Positions 17,675 through 30,822 are shown, counted from the stretch's first letter. The stretch is DNA of 64,000 bases from Oscillibacter sp. 1-3 (GCF_000403435.2 NZ_KE159703.1:206535-270534), one strand, 5' to 3'. Made by a program: numbers and translations. The notes: a model not told the origin generated them from the letters alone.

Positions 17675-18798
17675 CCGGCGGCCAGGTCTTTGACCTGGAA
17701 CGGGGATTCATTGCCCGGGATGTCTGCACCGACGGCGGGCTGATCGCTCAGGCCAGCGGCGGCGGTGAGACGCTGGACGCCGCCGGATGCTATGTGATCC
17801 CCGGTCTGGTGGATGTCCACTTCCACGGCTGCGTGGGGGAGGATTTCAGCGACGCCACCCCCGAGGGACTCCAGCGCATCGCGGACTTTGAACTCAGCCA
17901 GGGCGTGACCTATATCTGCCCCGCTGGCATGACTCTGCCGGAGGACCAGCTGACGGCCATCTGCAAAAATACCGCCGCCCACCGCAGGCACAACACCGGC
18001 GGCGCGGAGGTGGTGGGGGCTCACCTGGAGGGCCCCTTCCTGTGCATGGCCAAGAAGGGTGCTCAGAACGGGGACTTCCTCCACGACCCGGACATTCCCA
18101 TGCTGGAGCGCCTCCAGGCGGCAGCGGAGGGGTGCGTGAAGCTGGTGACCGTGGCCCCCGAGCAGCCCGGCTCCGTCGCGTTTATCAAGGCCGCCAGGGA
18201 GATGGGTATTCACGTCTCCGTGGGTCATACTGTGGCGGACTACAACACCGCAAAGGCCGCCTTTGAGGCGGGGGCGGATCATGCCACCCACCTCTTCAAC
18301 GCCATGCCGCCCCTGGCCCACCGGGACCCCGGCGTCATCGGCGCGGCCTACGAGGTCTCCGCCGTCCAGCCGGAGCTGATCTGCGACGGCATCCACATCC
18401 ACCCGGCTGTGGTGCGCCTGACCTTTGACCTGTTCGGCAAAGAGCGGATGATTATCATCTCCGATTCTCTGCGGGCCACGGGCATGCCCGACGGCGAGTA
18501 TCCCTTCGGCGGGCAGATGATCGAGGTTCACGGCAACCGGGCCACCATCCTGGGCCACCCGGAGACGCTGGCGGGCTCCGTCACAAGCCTCATGGGCTGT
18601 CTGCGCCAGGCAGCCGCCTTCGGAATTCCCCTGGCGGACGCGGTGCGGAGCTGCACCTACAACCCGGCCCGCTCCATCGGCATTGAGGACAGAGCGGGCA
18701 CCTTGGATGTCGGCAAGGAGGCCAGCCTCGTTCTGCTGAATCAGGCGGACCTGTCCATCCGGGCCATTGTGTTCAAGGGCCAGGTTGTGAAGAGCTGA
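17659..18798 (+). CDS. nagA: N-acetylglucosamine-6-phosphate deacetylase
   Basis: A 379-residue amidohydrolase producing GlcN-6-P and acetate for NagB. The metal and substrate residues appear as VDVHFHGCVGEDF, HLEGPFL, VGHTVADY, THLFNAMPPL and the catalytic aspartate in IIISDSLRATG. Two in-frame ATGs (17659 and 17665) are possible; both lie inside the nagB coding end, which indicates coupling. GlcNAc-6-P must be supplied from elsewhere (a NagK-type kinase, a mutase or a PTS), because the kinase in this locus is of the 1-kinase type. Confidence 0.95.
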   Translation: MRMRITGGQVFDLERGFIARDVCTDGGLIAQASGGGETLDAAGCYVIPGLVDVHFHGCVGEDFSDATPEGLQRIADFELSQGVTYICPAGMTLPEDQLTAICKNTAAHRRHNTGGAEVVGAHLEGPFLCMAKKGAQNGDFLHDPDIPMLERLQAAAEGCVKLVTVAPEQPGSVAFIKAAREMGIHVSVGHTVADYNTAKAAFEAGADHATHLFNAMPPLAHRDPGVIGAAYEVSAVQPELICDGIHIHPAVVRLTFDLFGKERMIIISDSLRATGMPDGEYPFGGQMIEVHGNRATILGHPETLAGSVTSLMGCLRQAAAFGIPLADAVRSCTYNPARSIGIEDRAGTLDVGKEASLVLLNQADLSIRAIVFKGQVVKS

Positions 18799-19024
18799 GC
18801 GCGCCCCATTTTTTCGTTGGAACTGGCGGAGTCATCCGCCTTTCCATAAATAAACCAGGGCCGCGGGCTGCTCCACTTCCACAGCCCCCGGTACCAAACA
18901 AAAGGAGGAAAACCCGCAGCGGCTTGCGGTGCGGCAGTGTGGAGACCTGCCGTAAAGTCCTCGGGGCCGTGCGCCCCGGGACGAGGTGGAGAGGGCGGAG
19001 GCCGCTCCATCAAAGCCGAAGTGT

Positions 19025-20215
<1,191 letters not shown>

Positions 20216-20226
20216 TTGGAAGCGCG

Positions 20227-20259
20227 AAAAAGAGGAGCGGCTTTGCCGCTCCTCTTTTT
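20227..20259 (+). terminator. Intrinsic terminator closing the amino-sugar locus
   Basis: Perfect 15-bp repeat AAAAAGAGGAGCGGC / GCCGCTCCTCTTTTT with a TTT loop and a further T-run. It also serves the convergent spoVAF-like gene. Confidence 0.9.
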
Positions 20260-20265
20260 GCGTTT

Positions 20266-21690
20266 TTACGTGTTGTCCCGGCTGATGGGCTCCCGGAGGA
20301 AGAGCCGCCGCAGGGCCCTGCCGTTGAAGGGGACCAGCGGGTACAGATACCCCTTGCCCACCAGTGGCTTTGTGGTGGCCAGCAGTACCAGGATGCCTAG
20401 AATCCCTAAGAAGAACCCCCACACGTCAAACATCGCGGTGACCACCAGCAGCACCACCCGCAGCAGCTTGAAGGCATAGCCGATCTCATAGCTGGGCTGA
20501 GCGAAGCTGGCCACGGACACGAAGGCCATATACACCAGCACCTCCGGCCCCAGCCACCCCGCCTGGACGGCGAAGTCGCCTAAAATCAGGGCCCCCAGCA
20601 TGGAGAAGGAGTTGGACAGGGAGTCCGGCGTGTTCAGGGAGGCCAGCTTCAAAACGTCAATCAGAAACTCCACCACCAGCAGCTGCCACAGCAGGGGCAG
20701 GGAGGCCGGCTCCGGCGAGGAGAGAAAGTCCAGCCATCCCGGCAGGCGGTTGGGCTCGCTGACCATCATATACCAGGCCGGCGTAATCAGCAGAGAGATG
20801 AGAAAGACCACAATGCGCAAAAGCCGCAGGTAGGTGCCAACCAACGGCGGGAAGTAGAACTCATTGGCCTCCTGAGTAAAGTCGAAAAAGGTGGTGGGCA
20901 GGATCATCACCGAGGGGGAGTTGTCCACCATCAATATGATGTTACCCTCCATGACACAGGCGGCGGCGCTGTCCGGCCGCTCGGTGTAGCGCACCTTGGG
21001 GAAGGGGTTGTACCACTGCTTCCGCTTGGGCCGGATGGCCTCCGCCACGCTCTCCTGGGACATGACAAGGGAGTTGACGTCGATGGAGTTCAGTTTGTTC
21101 CGGATCTCCTCCAGCAGCCCTGGGTCCGCCTTGTCGTCCAGATAGCACAGCACCGCGTCCGTGCGGGAGCGGAGCCCCACCTTGAGACCCTCCATGGTGA
21201 GATGGGGGTCCCGGATGCGGCGGCGCAGCAGCGCCATGTTGGGGACCACCGCCTCCACAAAGCCGTCGTGAGAGCCCCGGAGGACCTTGCCGTCCGGCGG
21301 CTCCTCCACGCCCCGGCCGGGGTAGTTTTTGGCGTCCATCAGCGCCGCACCAGAGAGGCCCTCCATCAGCAGCAGCGTCTTGCCCAGCAGAACGGAGGTG
21401 ACAATATCCTCCCCGTCAAAGCTGACGTCAGTCTCCGAGAAGGTGATGAAGCGGTCGGCAAATTGCTGCATCTCCGTGAGCCCGCTCAGATGTTCCTCTG
21501 TCAGCGACAGCCAAAAAGACCCCATCCGCTCCAAAATCTCATCCTTGCCGTAGCCGTCAATGACCCAGATCCTGGCCCGTTTTCCGCCGATGATGTAATC
21601 CCTGCTGACCAGGTCGCAGCTGCGGCCCACGCCCAGCACATCATTGAAACGGCGTACATTTTCTCCGTAATTATTTGAAAGTTCTTCCAT
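20266..21690 (-). CDS. spoVAF: SpoVAF/GerA-family spore germination protein
   Basis: A 474-residue membrane protein. An N-terminal soluble GerA region (residues about 1-270) contains the family segments LMEGLSGAALMDAKNYP and EPPDGKVLRGSHDGFVE. It is followed by several helices and the SLNTPDSLSNSFSMLGALILGD-type GerA core. SpoVAF works with the SpoVA channel that releases dipicolinate during germination. AACGGAGGTGG precedes the ATG. No GerB/GerC partners are adjacent, which fits SpoVAF rather than a full GerA receptor operon; no spoVA genes lie within the window. Confidence 0.85.
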   Translation of the reverse strand: MEELSNNYGENVRRFNDVLGVGRSCDLVSRDYIIGGKRARIWVIDGYGKDEILERMGSFWLSLTEEHLSGLTEMQQFADRFITFSETDVSFDGEDIVTSVLLGKTLLLMEGLSGAALMDAKNYPGRGVEEPPDGKVLRGSHDGFVEAVVPNMALLRRRIRDPHLTMEGLKVGLRSRTDAVLCYLDDKADPGLLEEIRNKLNSIDVNSLVMSQESVAEAIRPKRKQWYNPFPKVRYTERPDSAAACVMEGNIILMVDNSPSVMILPTTFFDFTQEANEFYFPPLVGTYLRLLRIVVFLISLLITPAWYMMVSEPNRLPGWLDFLSSPEPASLPLLWQLLVVEFLIDVLKLASLNTPDSLSNSFSMLGALILGDFAVQAGWLGPEVLVYMAFVSVASFAQPSYEIGYAFKLLRVVLLVVTAMFDVWGFFLGILGILVLLATTKPLVGKGYLYPLVPFNGRALRRLFLREPISRDNT

Positions 21691-21762
21691 GCGCCACCTC
21701 CGTTATGAAGGTAGTATGCGCAGTACAGGGTACAATATCCGGAAAATGAAACAAAAGGGAAG

Positions 21763-21788
21763 GGCGGGGCCGGAAATCCGGCCCCGCC
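21763..21788 (-). terminator. Terminator of the ferredoxin gene
   Basis: GGCGGGGCCGG / CCGGCCCCGCC arms with a short A/T loop, followed on the minus strand by a T-rich stretch (TTCCCTTTTGTTTC). Confidence 0.75.
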
Positions 21789-21795
21789 TTGGCGA

Positions 21796-21978
21796 TTACT
21801 CCTCAATGCTGATGGCGCTGACAGGGCAGCCGTCCCGGGCGTCCTGGGCGCTGGCCAGCTGGTTTGCGGGGACCTCGCCGCCGTGGGCCAGACCGTCATC
21901 GCCCATGGTAAAGCACACGGGGCAGGTGCCGGCGCACAAGCCGCAGCCGATGCAGTTTTCATTGACCGTCGCGTTCAT
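21796..21978 (-). CDS. 4Fe-4S ferredoxin
   Basis: A 60-residue electron carrier. Cysteines 9, 12 and 15 (CIGCGLC) with Cys51 (DGCPVSAI) can hold one [4Fe-4S] cluster. Cys19 and Cys22 are extra, and an acidic surface (IEE end) is typical of clostridial or Thermotoga-like single-cluster ferredoxins. AAGGAGG lies 8 bases before the ATG. It is monocistronic with its own terminator. Likely partners are pyruvate:ferredoxin oxidoreductase and hydrogenase, not encoded nearby. Confidence 0.9.
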   Translation of the reverse strand: MNATVNENCIGCGLCAGTCPVCFTMGDDGLAHGGEVPANQLASAQDARDGCPVSAISIEE

Positions 21979-22177
21979 GAAAAAGCCTCCTTGTCGATTC
22001 CGCCTCCGGCCCGGCAGGGCCGCTCCGGAAGTGTGCCTGTTTTCAGACGCCTCTATTATCTCTCATTTTTTCGTTTTCAAACCGGGACAGCGGACAAAGA
22101 GGTAAACGGTTGCTTATGCAGATTGCATTTTTGAGGCGGTGTGGATTTGGTAAAAATGTTGAAATTGCATAAAGCTA

Positions 22178-22206
22178 TTGACAAATCAAAAAAAATATTG
22201 TACAGT
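22178..22206 (+). promoter_or_regulatory. Near-consensus promoter for a noncoding transcript
   Basis: TTGACA, 17-base A/T-rich spacer, TACAGT. It points into a long stretch without a plausible plus-strand gene; a transcription start near 22213 is expected. Confidence 0.7.
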
Positions 22207-22212
22207 ATAGAC

Positions 22213-22570
22213 ACAAGAAAGGAGTGAGTCCCATGGGCTAGGTAAGTCCAAGAGATTCCCAAATTCCCACGCCGTTCGGAATCGAGAGCATTCTCAGTAA
22301 CCGCGCAAACTCCGGAAGATCCCCCAAAGACGAAACACACTCACTATGCTGAGCAGCACGAGACAGGCCGTTTTGGAAAAATCCAGAGCAATGATCTGCG
22401 TGTACCGCTGTTTTATGGATTGGAGCATATCCCTGAGTTTCCCGACTCCCCAGCATTCCCGGCATCCGAACGGTAATCCCGAAGAAATCTGGAGGTAGAC
22501 AAATTGGAAAATCCGATCCACGCGTAGGCCCCCCATTCGCCGCTGGAGCGAGTGGGGGGTTGTGTTTTGC
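22213..22570 (+). ncRNA. Candidate structured noncoding RNA, about 360 nt
   Basis: Between ferredoxin and gapA lies a region with a strong promoter, no believable ORF and a terminal hairpin. After the expected start comes GGAGTGAGTCCC and then ATG-GGC-TAG, so no peptide is made from the only ribosome-like site. Pairing seen by eye includes GTGAGT (near 22225) with ACTCAC (near 22340), and TGGATTGG (near 22426) with CCGATCCA (near 22513). The end is CCCCCCATTCGC / GCGAGTGGGGGG (22529-22559, one wobble) followed by TTGTGTTTT. It lacks tmRNA, SRP, RNase P and 6S landmarks known to me. The 5' block faintly recalls the raiA motif, but I cannot confirm this. Confidence 0.55.
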
Positions 22571-22600
22571 TGTTGAACGGACCGCCGCAGAGGCGGCGCG

Positions 22601-22632
22601 GGCTGGAGAAGTCTCCGGCCTGGTATTTTTTT
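22601..22632 (+). terminator. Second terminator downstream of the RNA candidate
   Basis: GGCTGGAG / CTCCGGCC stem (one G-U) with an AAGT loop, then TGGTA and seven T residues. It would stop read-through from the noncoding transcript toward gapA. Confidence 0.7.
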
Positions 22633-22640
22633 GCATAAAA

Positions 22641-22676
22641 GGAAGGTGCGGCGGGCTTTTGCCCGCCGCACCTTCC
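22641..22676 (-). terminator. gapA terminator
   Basis: Perfect 16-bp arms GGAAGGTGCGGCGGGC / GCCCGCCGCACCTTCC with a 4-base loop, 22 bases after the gapA stop on the minus strand, followed there by TTTTATG. Confidence 0.85.
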
Positions 22677-22698
22677 AAACAGAAGTGATTGGAAAGAA

Positions 22699-23718
<1,020 letters not shown>

Positions 23719-23768
23719 TTACTCCTTTTCATGAATAATAGACTGATGAGTTGGCTGCAATGTCGAAA

Positions 23769-23795
23769 CGTTTGCGTAAACGATTTGCCTAATCG
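23769..23795 (-). promoter_or_regulatory. Tandem LacI-type operator candidate upstream of gapA
   Basis: On the plus strand TTTGCGTAAAC (23771-23781) and TTTGCCTAATC (23784-23794) lie 13 bases apart, each inside a short palindrome (CGTTTGCGTAAACG and CGATT-TGCCT-AATCG). Their complements match the GATTACGCAAA repeats before the divergent lacI gene. Confidence 0.6.
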
Positions 23796-23934
23796 ATTTT
23801 CCAGGAGTATCGTACCACACTGTCAGCTTTTTGACAATTGTCATTTCAGATAACAATCACCACCCGAGGTTGTTAATTTTTGATAATAAAATCTCAAAAA
23901 ATATGGGAATTCAGGAAAAACCCGGGGAAAAAAC

Positions 23935-23963
23935 TTGACGAAAAAGGGGGAGTATTCTATACT
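23935..23963 (+). promoter_or_regulatory. Promoter of the LacI-family gene
   Basis: TTGACG, 17-base spacer, TATACT, about 60 bases before the ATG at 24026. Confidence 0.75.
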
Positions 23964-23970
23964 GTTAATT

Positions 23971-23995
23971 GATTACGCAAATTGGATTACGCAAA
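23971..23995 (+). promoter_or_regulatory. Tandem operator candidate at the lacI transcription start
   Basis: The direct repeat GATTACGCAAA occurs at 23971-23981 and 23985-23995, immediately after the -10 element, where a bound repressor would block initiation. The motif is shared with the gapA upstream region, which suggests autoregulation plus control of gapA. Confidence 0.65.
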
Positions 23996-24025
23996 GAGAG
24001 CGAACTTTGCGCAAGGAGAGGCAAT

Positions 24026-25039
24026 ATGAAAGTGACCATCAGCGATGTGGCCCGGCTGGCGGGGGTGTCCACCGCCACGGTGTCCCACACGATCAACAAT
24101 ACGCGCTACGTCTCCGGGGAGACCAAGGAGAAGGTCTATCAGGCCATCGCGGAGCTGGGCTACACGCCGGACGCCTCCGCCCGCAGTTTCCGCACAGGGA
24201 AGAAAAAGACCATCGGCTTTATCGTGCCGGACATCTCCAACAAGTTTTTCGCCACCATGATCGAGGCAGTGGAGTACCAGCTCTCCGCCCGGGGCTACCA
24301 CCTGATAATCGCCAACACCAAGGAGAACATGGAGCGGGAGGAGAACACCATCCGCCTTTTGACTGCGGGACTGGTGGACGGGCTGCTGATCGCCAGCACC
24401 ATCGACGACTTCGCCCGCTTTGACAGCCTGATCCCCGCCGGCTTTCCGGTGGTGCTGGTGGACCGCACCTTTGAGGAGAAGAAGTATTCCTCCATCTGCG
24501 TGTCCAACTTCCAGCCCATCTACCGCAGCGTCTGCCGCCTGGCGGGGAAGGGGGCCCGCCGGGTGGGCATCATCGGGGGACTGCCCCGCCTGTCCACCAC
24601 CAAGGAGCGGATTTTCGCCTACCAGCAGGCCGTGGCGGACTGCGGCCTGGTCCAGGAGGAGGGGCTCGTTCAGTACGGCGACTCTATGGAGAACAGCGCC
24701 CGGTTCTGTCTGGAGACACTGCTGGAGCAGGGGTGCGACGCCCTGATTGTCTGCCAGGGCCTGATGTCTCTGGAGACCATCAGCTACCTGAATCTAAAGA
24801 ACATCCGGCTGGCGGAGGACATTGATCTGGTCAGCTTCGTAGATTATGATTACGATTTTTATCAGCTTTATTCCAGCCGCATGGATTCCATCATCCAGCC
24901 GGTGGAAGAACTGGGGGCCGCCGCCGGGGAGCAGATTCTGCGGCGGGTGGAGGAGCCGGAGGCGCCGGTATTTGAAAAGGTGCTGACCTCCGCCTACAAG
25001 CCCTGCAGCCTGTCCGCCCAGAGCCACTCGGACCGCTGA
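24026..25039 (+). CDS. LacI-family transcriptional regulator
   Basis: A 337-residue repressor. The HTH and hinge are [20 protein letters not shown], then [21 protein letters not shown]. The periplasmic-binding-protein-like sensor domain includes [20 protein letters not shown] and [18 protein letters not shown] precedes the ATG. The gene is divergent from gapA and followed after 35 bases by fumC. Paired operators at both divergent promoters make it a candidate regulator of central carbon metabolism (a CcpA- or CggR-like role). The effector is unknown, and the hinge differs from CcpA. Confidence 0.88.
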   Translation: MKVTISDVARLAGVSTATVSHTINNTRYVSGETKEKVYQAIAELGYTPDASARSFRTGKKKTIGFIVPDISNKFFATMIEAVEYQLSARGYHLIIANTKENMEREENTIRLLTAGLVDGLLIASTIDDFARFDSLIPAGFPVVLVDRTFEEKKYSSICVSNFQPIYRSVCRLAGKGARRVGIIGGLPRLSTTKERIFAYQQAVADCGLVQEEGLVQYGDSMENSARFCLETLLEQGCDALIVCQGLMSLETISYLNLKNIRLAEDIDLVSFVDYDYDFYQLYSSRMDSIIQPVEELGAAAGEQILRRVEEPEAPVFEKVLTSAYKPCSLSAQSHSDR

Positions 25040-25074
25040 GTACCGGATACATATTGATATTGGGGGAATTTTGC

Positions 25075-26433
<1,359 letters not shown>

Positions 26434-26441
26434 ATATAAGG

Positions 26442-26473
26442 AGTGAGGACGGCGGCGCCGTCCTCACTGTTTT
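26442..26473. terminator. fumC terminator
   Basis: AGTGAGGACGGC / GCCGTCCTCACT (12 bp, GGC loop) followed by GTTTTTG. It overlaps the 3' end of the convergent xre gene. Confidence 0.85.
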
Positions 26474-26688
26474 TGACCCTGCGGAATTCGCCGGTCCGTA
26501 AGCCCTGCGAGGTAATCCAGGCTGGTGTGGTGGATGTCCGCGAGACCGCAGATTACAACTAAGGGAATATCAGTCGTTCCGCGCTCATAGTTGGAATACG
26601 AGCTGCGGCTGATCTGCAGCAGCTCCGCTATTTGCCGCTGTGTCAGGTGCTGTTCTTCCCGCAGTTCCCGGATGCGTTTGTATTGCAT
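26464..26688 (-). CDS. Small XRE-family HTH regulator
   Basis: A 74-residue protein that is almost entirely a Cro/CI-type helix-turn-helix: LREEQHLTQRQIAELLQISR, then SSYSNYERGTTDIPL and ADIHHTSLDYLAGLTDR. ACAGGGAGGG precedes the ATG. A good promoter on the minus strand (TTGTCT, 18 bases, TATAAT) lies just upstream. It diverges from a small Arc-like gene, with a long inverted repeat between them, which is the usual layout of an autoregulated repressor module. Confidence 0.88.
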   Translation of the reverse strand: MQYKRIRELREEQHLTQRQIAELLQISRSSYSNYERGTTDIPLVVICGLADIHHTSLDYLAGLTDRRIPQGQKQ

Positions 26689-26750
26689 AAAATCCCTCCC
26701 TGTAATCCTTTTGATGTATTATAGCACAGTTCCATCTGTTAAGACAAAAT

Positions 26751-26800
26751 TGACAACTAAGTGACATCACCTGTTATATAGTGATCCCACTTAGTTGTTA
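26751..26800. promoter_or_regulatory. Long operator between divergent xre and Arc-like genes
   Basis: Arms TGACAACTAAGTGACATCAC and GTGATCCCACTTAGTTGTTA are inverted copies matching at 17 of 20 positions, separated by CTGTTATATA. The size and A/T-rich context fit a repressor dimer-of-dimers site. Confidence 0.7.
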
Positions 26801-26865
26801 ATCTCTTTTCAAAAAAACGCTTTGATGGTATTATGCTGTTACTAAGATAACATGGAGGGAGCCTT

Positions 26866-27033
26866 ATGCCGTCATATCTGCCCCAGTATACCTTGCGGAT
26901 ACCTGAAGATACCATGAACAAGCTTAAATATATTGCGGAGCGTAGCGGACGCTCTGCGAATAAGGAGATTGAGCAATTGATTTTAGCGCATATTGAGAAG
27001 TGGGAATGCGGACATAGGCCAATTATTTTGTAG
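26866..27033 (+). CDS. Arc-like ribbon-helix-helix protein (55 aa)
   Basis: A short AT-rich gene encoding MPSYLPQYTLRIPEDTMNKL, then KYIAERSGRSANKEIEQLIL and AHIEKWE. This is the Arc/MetJ ribbon-helix-helix pattern: a beta strand (YTLRIP), helix A and helix B with the SANKEIEQLI signature seen in Arc-family repressors. GGAGG lies 8 bases before the ATG. It is divergent from an XRE gene across a long operator. It may be a DNA-binding corepressor or an orphan antitoxin-like protein; no toxin gene follows. Confidence 0.75.
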   Translation: MPSYLPQYTLRIPEDTMNKLKYIAERSGRSANKEIEQLILAHIEKWECGHRPIIL

Positions 27034-27053
27034 TTCTCCCGCAGGTCCCAGCC

Positions 27054-27384
27054 AGACGGGCGGGCGCAGAGGCCCGCCCCTACAGGGTGTTCCGGCGGAA
27101 GTGCCGGGGTGTTGTGGGGCCTGGTCAGGTGACCAGGTCCCACAAGTCTTCCGTTGAAAATGCTGGAGGTTGAGGGGGGATGGCCAGCAGAGGGCTGCTG
27201 GCCCCACAGTTCTCCTGGCAGGGAATGGCCGGGTCAGGAAACCAGGCCCAAGAGGTCTTCCGCCGAAAGTGCTGGAGGTTGAGGGGGGATGGCCAGCAGA
27301 GGCTGCTGGCCCCACAGGTGTTCTACCGGAAAACAGAAGGTTGTTGGAGGGGAGAGCCGGGTCAGAGCCCGGCCCCTACAAGAA
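27054..27384 (+). repeat. Array of six REP-like palindromes
   Basis: Six stem-loops lie in a row. Examples are GGGCGGGC-GCAGAG-GCCCGCCC-CTACA (27058-27084), GGCCAGCAG.../CTGCTGGCC-CCACA (near 27182 and 27291) and GCCGGG-TCAGAG-CCCGGC-CCCTACA (27356-27380). Most share the form stem, xCAGAG loop, stem, CCCTACA or CCCCACA tail. Spacers contain a second small palindrome (TTCCGGCGGAA, TTCCGCCGAAA) and a repeated TGCTGGAGGTTGAGGGGGG. The same type of palindrome is found inside the transposase gene near 58 kb. Confidence 0.8.
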
Positions 27385-27950
27385 AATCGGTAGAATAGGG
27401 CACCATCTCACATGGACCCAGCCAGGCGCGAAGCGCGGGAAGAGAAGAACGTCCCTGCGTCCACGCACCAAAACAGCTTCGCAGGCATTGGCAAATGCGG
27501 CAGAGCGCCCCCGCAAGGTACGCTGTCAAGCGCACCCGGCAGAAGAGTGGCAAGACTTATGGGCATTGGTTCAGACCAGCCCCCGTAATTTGGCCAAATT
27601 CGGCCCCAGCGCCTTTTCTCTTTTGGACCGTGCACGGCCCGTTTTCTCTTTTCGGCGCAACCGAAAAGAGGGGCCCCCGCCGGAGCCCAGCGAAGCGGGT
27701 CCGGTGGGGAGAGGAGGAAGGAACGGAGCTTGAGCGGAATGTTCGGCTTTAGCCGGAAATGGAGCGGCGGAGTTTCTTCCGACGACATGGGGGTGCATTG
27801 CCCAGCCATCACCATGGCTGAATCCCGCCCCGCCCGCAAGGGCGAGCAAAAGCCGCCCCCACCCGCAGGGCGGCCACCCTCCAACTGCCATACTCTCTCA
27901 AAATATGCAAAATACGCCAGTACCCGGACAGAATCTTGTACAATCTCACA
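27385..27950. other. Intergenic region without a credible gene
   Basis: About 570 bases between the REP array and the argG promoter. It holds a hairpin CTCTTTTCGG-cgcaa-CCGAAAAGAG (near 27639) and GC-rich blocks resembling those at 42.8 kb. Open frames exist on the minus strand, but they have no ribosome site and no recognisable protein features. Confidence 0.6.
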
Positions 27951-27981
27951 ATTGAATAAATATACACATAGGGCGTATAAT
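27951..27981 (+). promoter_or_regulatory. argG promoter overlapped by an ARG-box-like operator
   Basis: TTGAAT (27952-27957), 18-base spacer, TATAAT (27976-27981). The -35 region reads ATTGAATAAATATACA, close to the ArgR/AhrC box pattern TGAATnnnnATTCA (one mismatch in the second half-site). Binding there would repress the whole arg cluster when arginine is abundant. No argR gene lies in the window. Confidence 0.6.
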
Positions 27982-28018
27982 GCACCTATCATCCAACAAC
28001 ACAAGGGAGGACCCCATC

Positions 28019-29242
<1,224 letters not shown>

Positions 29243-29436
29243 AAGATGCAGGGGGGAGCAGGCTCCCCCCTGAGAATCCCCCTCTACTGCCGGAGGAACC
29301 GGGGCGGGGAGGATGGGTCTGATTTTCTGCCGAAGCCCGTCCTGACACCGGCGAGATCCGCTTGCTATGAGGCCGCCGCTCTCGGCGGCCCAATCCCTTC
29401 CGTTTTCTAAAAATTTTCCGTTCAGGAGGTCTCCCC

Positions 29437-30822
29437 ATGAAACTCTGGTCCGGCCGCTTTGCCAAAGACACCGACGCTCTGGTGGATCAGCTGAATGAAT
29501 CCATCTCCTTCGATCAGCGCCTTTACCGCGAGGACATCCAAGGCAGTCTGGCCCACGCCAGAATGCTGGGGGACTGCGGCATCATCTCTTTGGAGGATGT
29601 TGCCGCCATCACCGAGGGCCTGAACGGCATCCTCCGGGACATTGAGGCGGGAGAGGTGGAGTTTACCACCGATAATGAAGACATCCATATGAACATTGAG
29701 GCCCTGCTCACCGCCCGCATCGGCGACGCGGGAAAGCGGCTCCACACCGCCCGGTCCCGCAACGACCAGGTAGCCCTGGACTTTCGGATGTACGTCCGGG
29801 GGGAGATCCCCGTCGTCGTGGGTCAGCTGCTGGAGCTGGAGAAGGTCCTCTGCAGGCAGGCCCGGCAGTACCAGAGTGCCGTCATGCCGGGTTACACCCA
29901 CCTCCAGCGGGCCCAGCCCATCTCCTTTGCCCAGCACCTGATGGCCTACGCCCAGATGTTCGCCCGGGATGTGACCCGGCTGGAGGACTGCGCGAAACGA
30001 CTGAATGTGTGCCCCCTGGGCTCCGGCGCCCTGGCGGGGACCACTTACCCCATCAACCGCGCCCAGACCGCCGCGGATTTGGGCTTTGACGGGCCCATGA
30101 GCAACTCCCTGGACGGCGTCAGCGACCGGGATTACGCCCTGGAGCTTTTGTCGGATCTCTCCATTTTGATGATGCACCTAAGCCGCTTCGCCGAGGAGAT
30201 CATTCTCTGGTGCAGCTGGGAGTTTAAGTTTATCGAGCTGGACGACGCCTACGCCACCGGCTCCAGCATCATGCCGCAGAAGAAGAACCCGGACGTGGCG
30301 GAGCTGGTCCGGGGCAAGACGGGCCGGGTGTACGGCGATCTGATGAGCCTTTTGACCGTCATGAAGGGCCTGCCTCTGGCCTATAATAAGGACATGCAGG
30401 AGGATAAGGAGCCGGTGTTTGACGCGCTGGACACGGTGGAGATGTGTATCCCTGTGTTCGCGGCCATGCTGGACACCATGACCGTCCGGACGGAGAATAT
30501 GCGTCAGGCGGCGGGAAGGGGCTTCATCAACGCCACGGACTGCGCCGACTACCTCACCAAGAAGGGGATGCCCTTCCGGGACGCCTACACGGTGACGGGC
30601 CGCCTGGTGGCGGACTGCGCCGCCAAGGGGAAGACGCTGGAGGAGCTGACGCTGGAGGAACTGCGGGAGGTTTCGGACCTCTTTGCCGGGGACGTGTACG
30701 ACGCCCTGAACCTGGAGAACTGCATGGCCCTGCGGAACAGCTATGGCGGGCCGGCCAGGGAGAGCGTGGAGCGGCAGATTGCCCTCATAGAGGAATTCAC
30801 GGCGGCCCGAAGGGATGTTTAA
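29437..30822 (+). CDS. argH: Argininosuccinate lyase
   Basis: A 461-residue member of the fumarase/aspartase superfamily that releases arginine and fumarate. It starts [20 protein letters not shown] and has [32 protein letters not shown] and the signature [19 protein letters not shown] precedes the ATG. It lies about 190 bases after argG. The 170-base gap to argC contains no gene. Confidence 0.97.
   Translation: MKLWSGRFAKDTDALVDQLNESISFDQRLYREDIQGSLAHARMLGDCGIISLEDVAAITEGLNGILRDIEAGEVEFTTDNEDIHMNIEALLTARIGDAGKRLHTARSRNDQVALDFRMYVRGEIPVVVGQLLELEKVLCRQARQYQSAVMPGYTHLQRAQPISFAQHLMAYAQMFARDVTRLEDCAKRLNVCPLGSGALAGTTYPINRAQTAADLGFDGPMSNSLDGVSDRDYALELLSDLSILMMHLSRFAEEIILWCSWEFKFIELDDAYATGSSIMPQKKNPDVAELVRGKTGRVYGDLMSLLTVMKGLPLAYNKDMQEDKEPVFDALDTVEMCIPVFAAMLDTMTVRTENMRQAAGRGFINATDCADYLTKKGMPFRDAYTVTGRLVADCAAKGKTLEELTLEELREVSDLFAGDVYDALNLENCMALRNSYGGPARESVERQIALIEEFTAARRDV

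Noticed and set aside
20266..21690. Complete GerA-type nutrient receptor
   Set aside because: No GerB or GerC partner is adjacent; the single A-type subunit fits SpoVAF better.
22213..22570. RNase P RNA, tmRNA or SRP RNA
   Set aside because: Length would suit RNase P, but the conserved GAGGAAAGTCC and ACAGAAA-type segments are absent, as are the tmRNA tag/TpsiC and SRP GGAAG features.
27160..27320. CRISPR array
   Set aside because: Only two long near-identical units, each palindromic, with unequal spacing and no cas genes; better explained as REP elements.
27408..28004. Minus-strand open frame of about 200 codons upstream of argG
   Set aside because: Covers repeats and the argG promoter, has no ribosome site, and its translation has no protein-like pattern.
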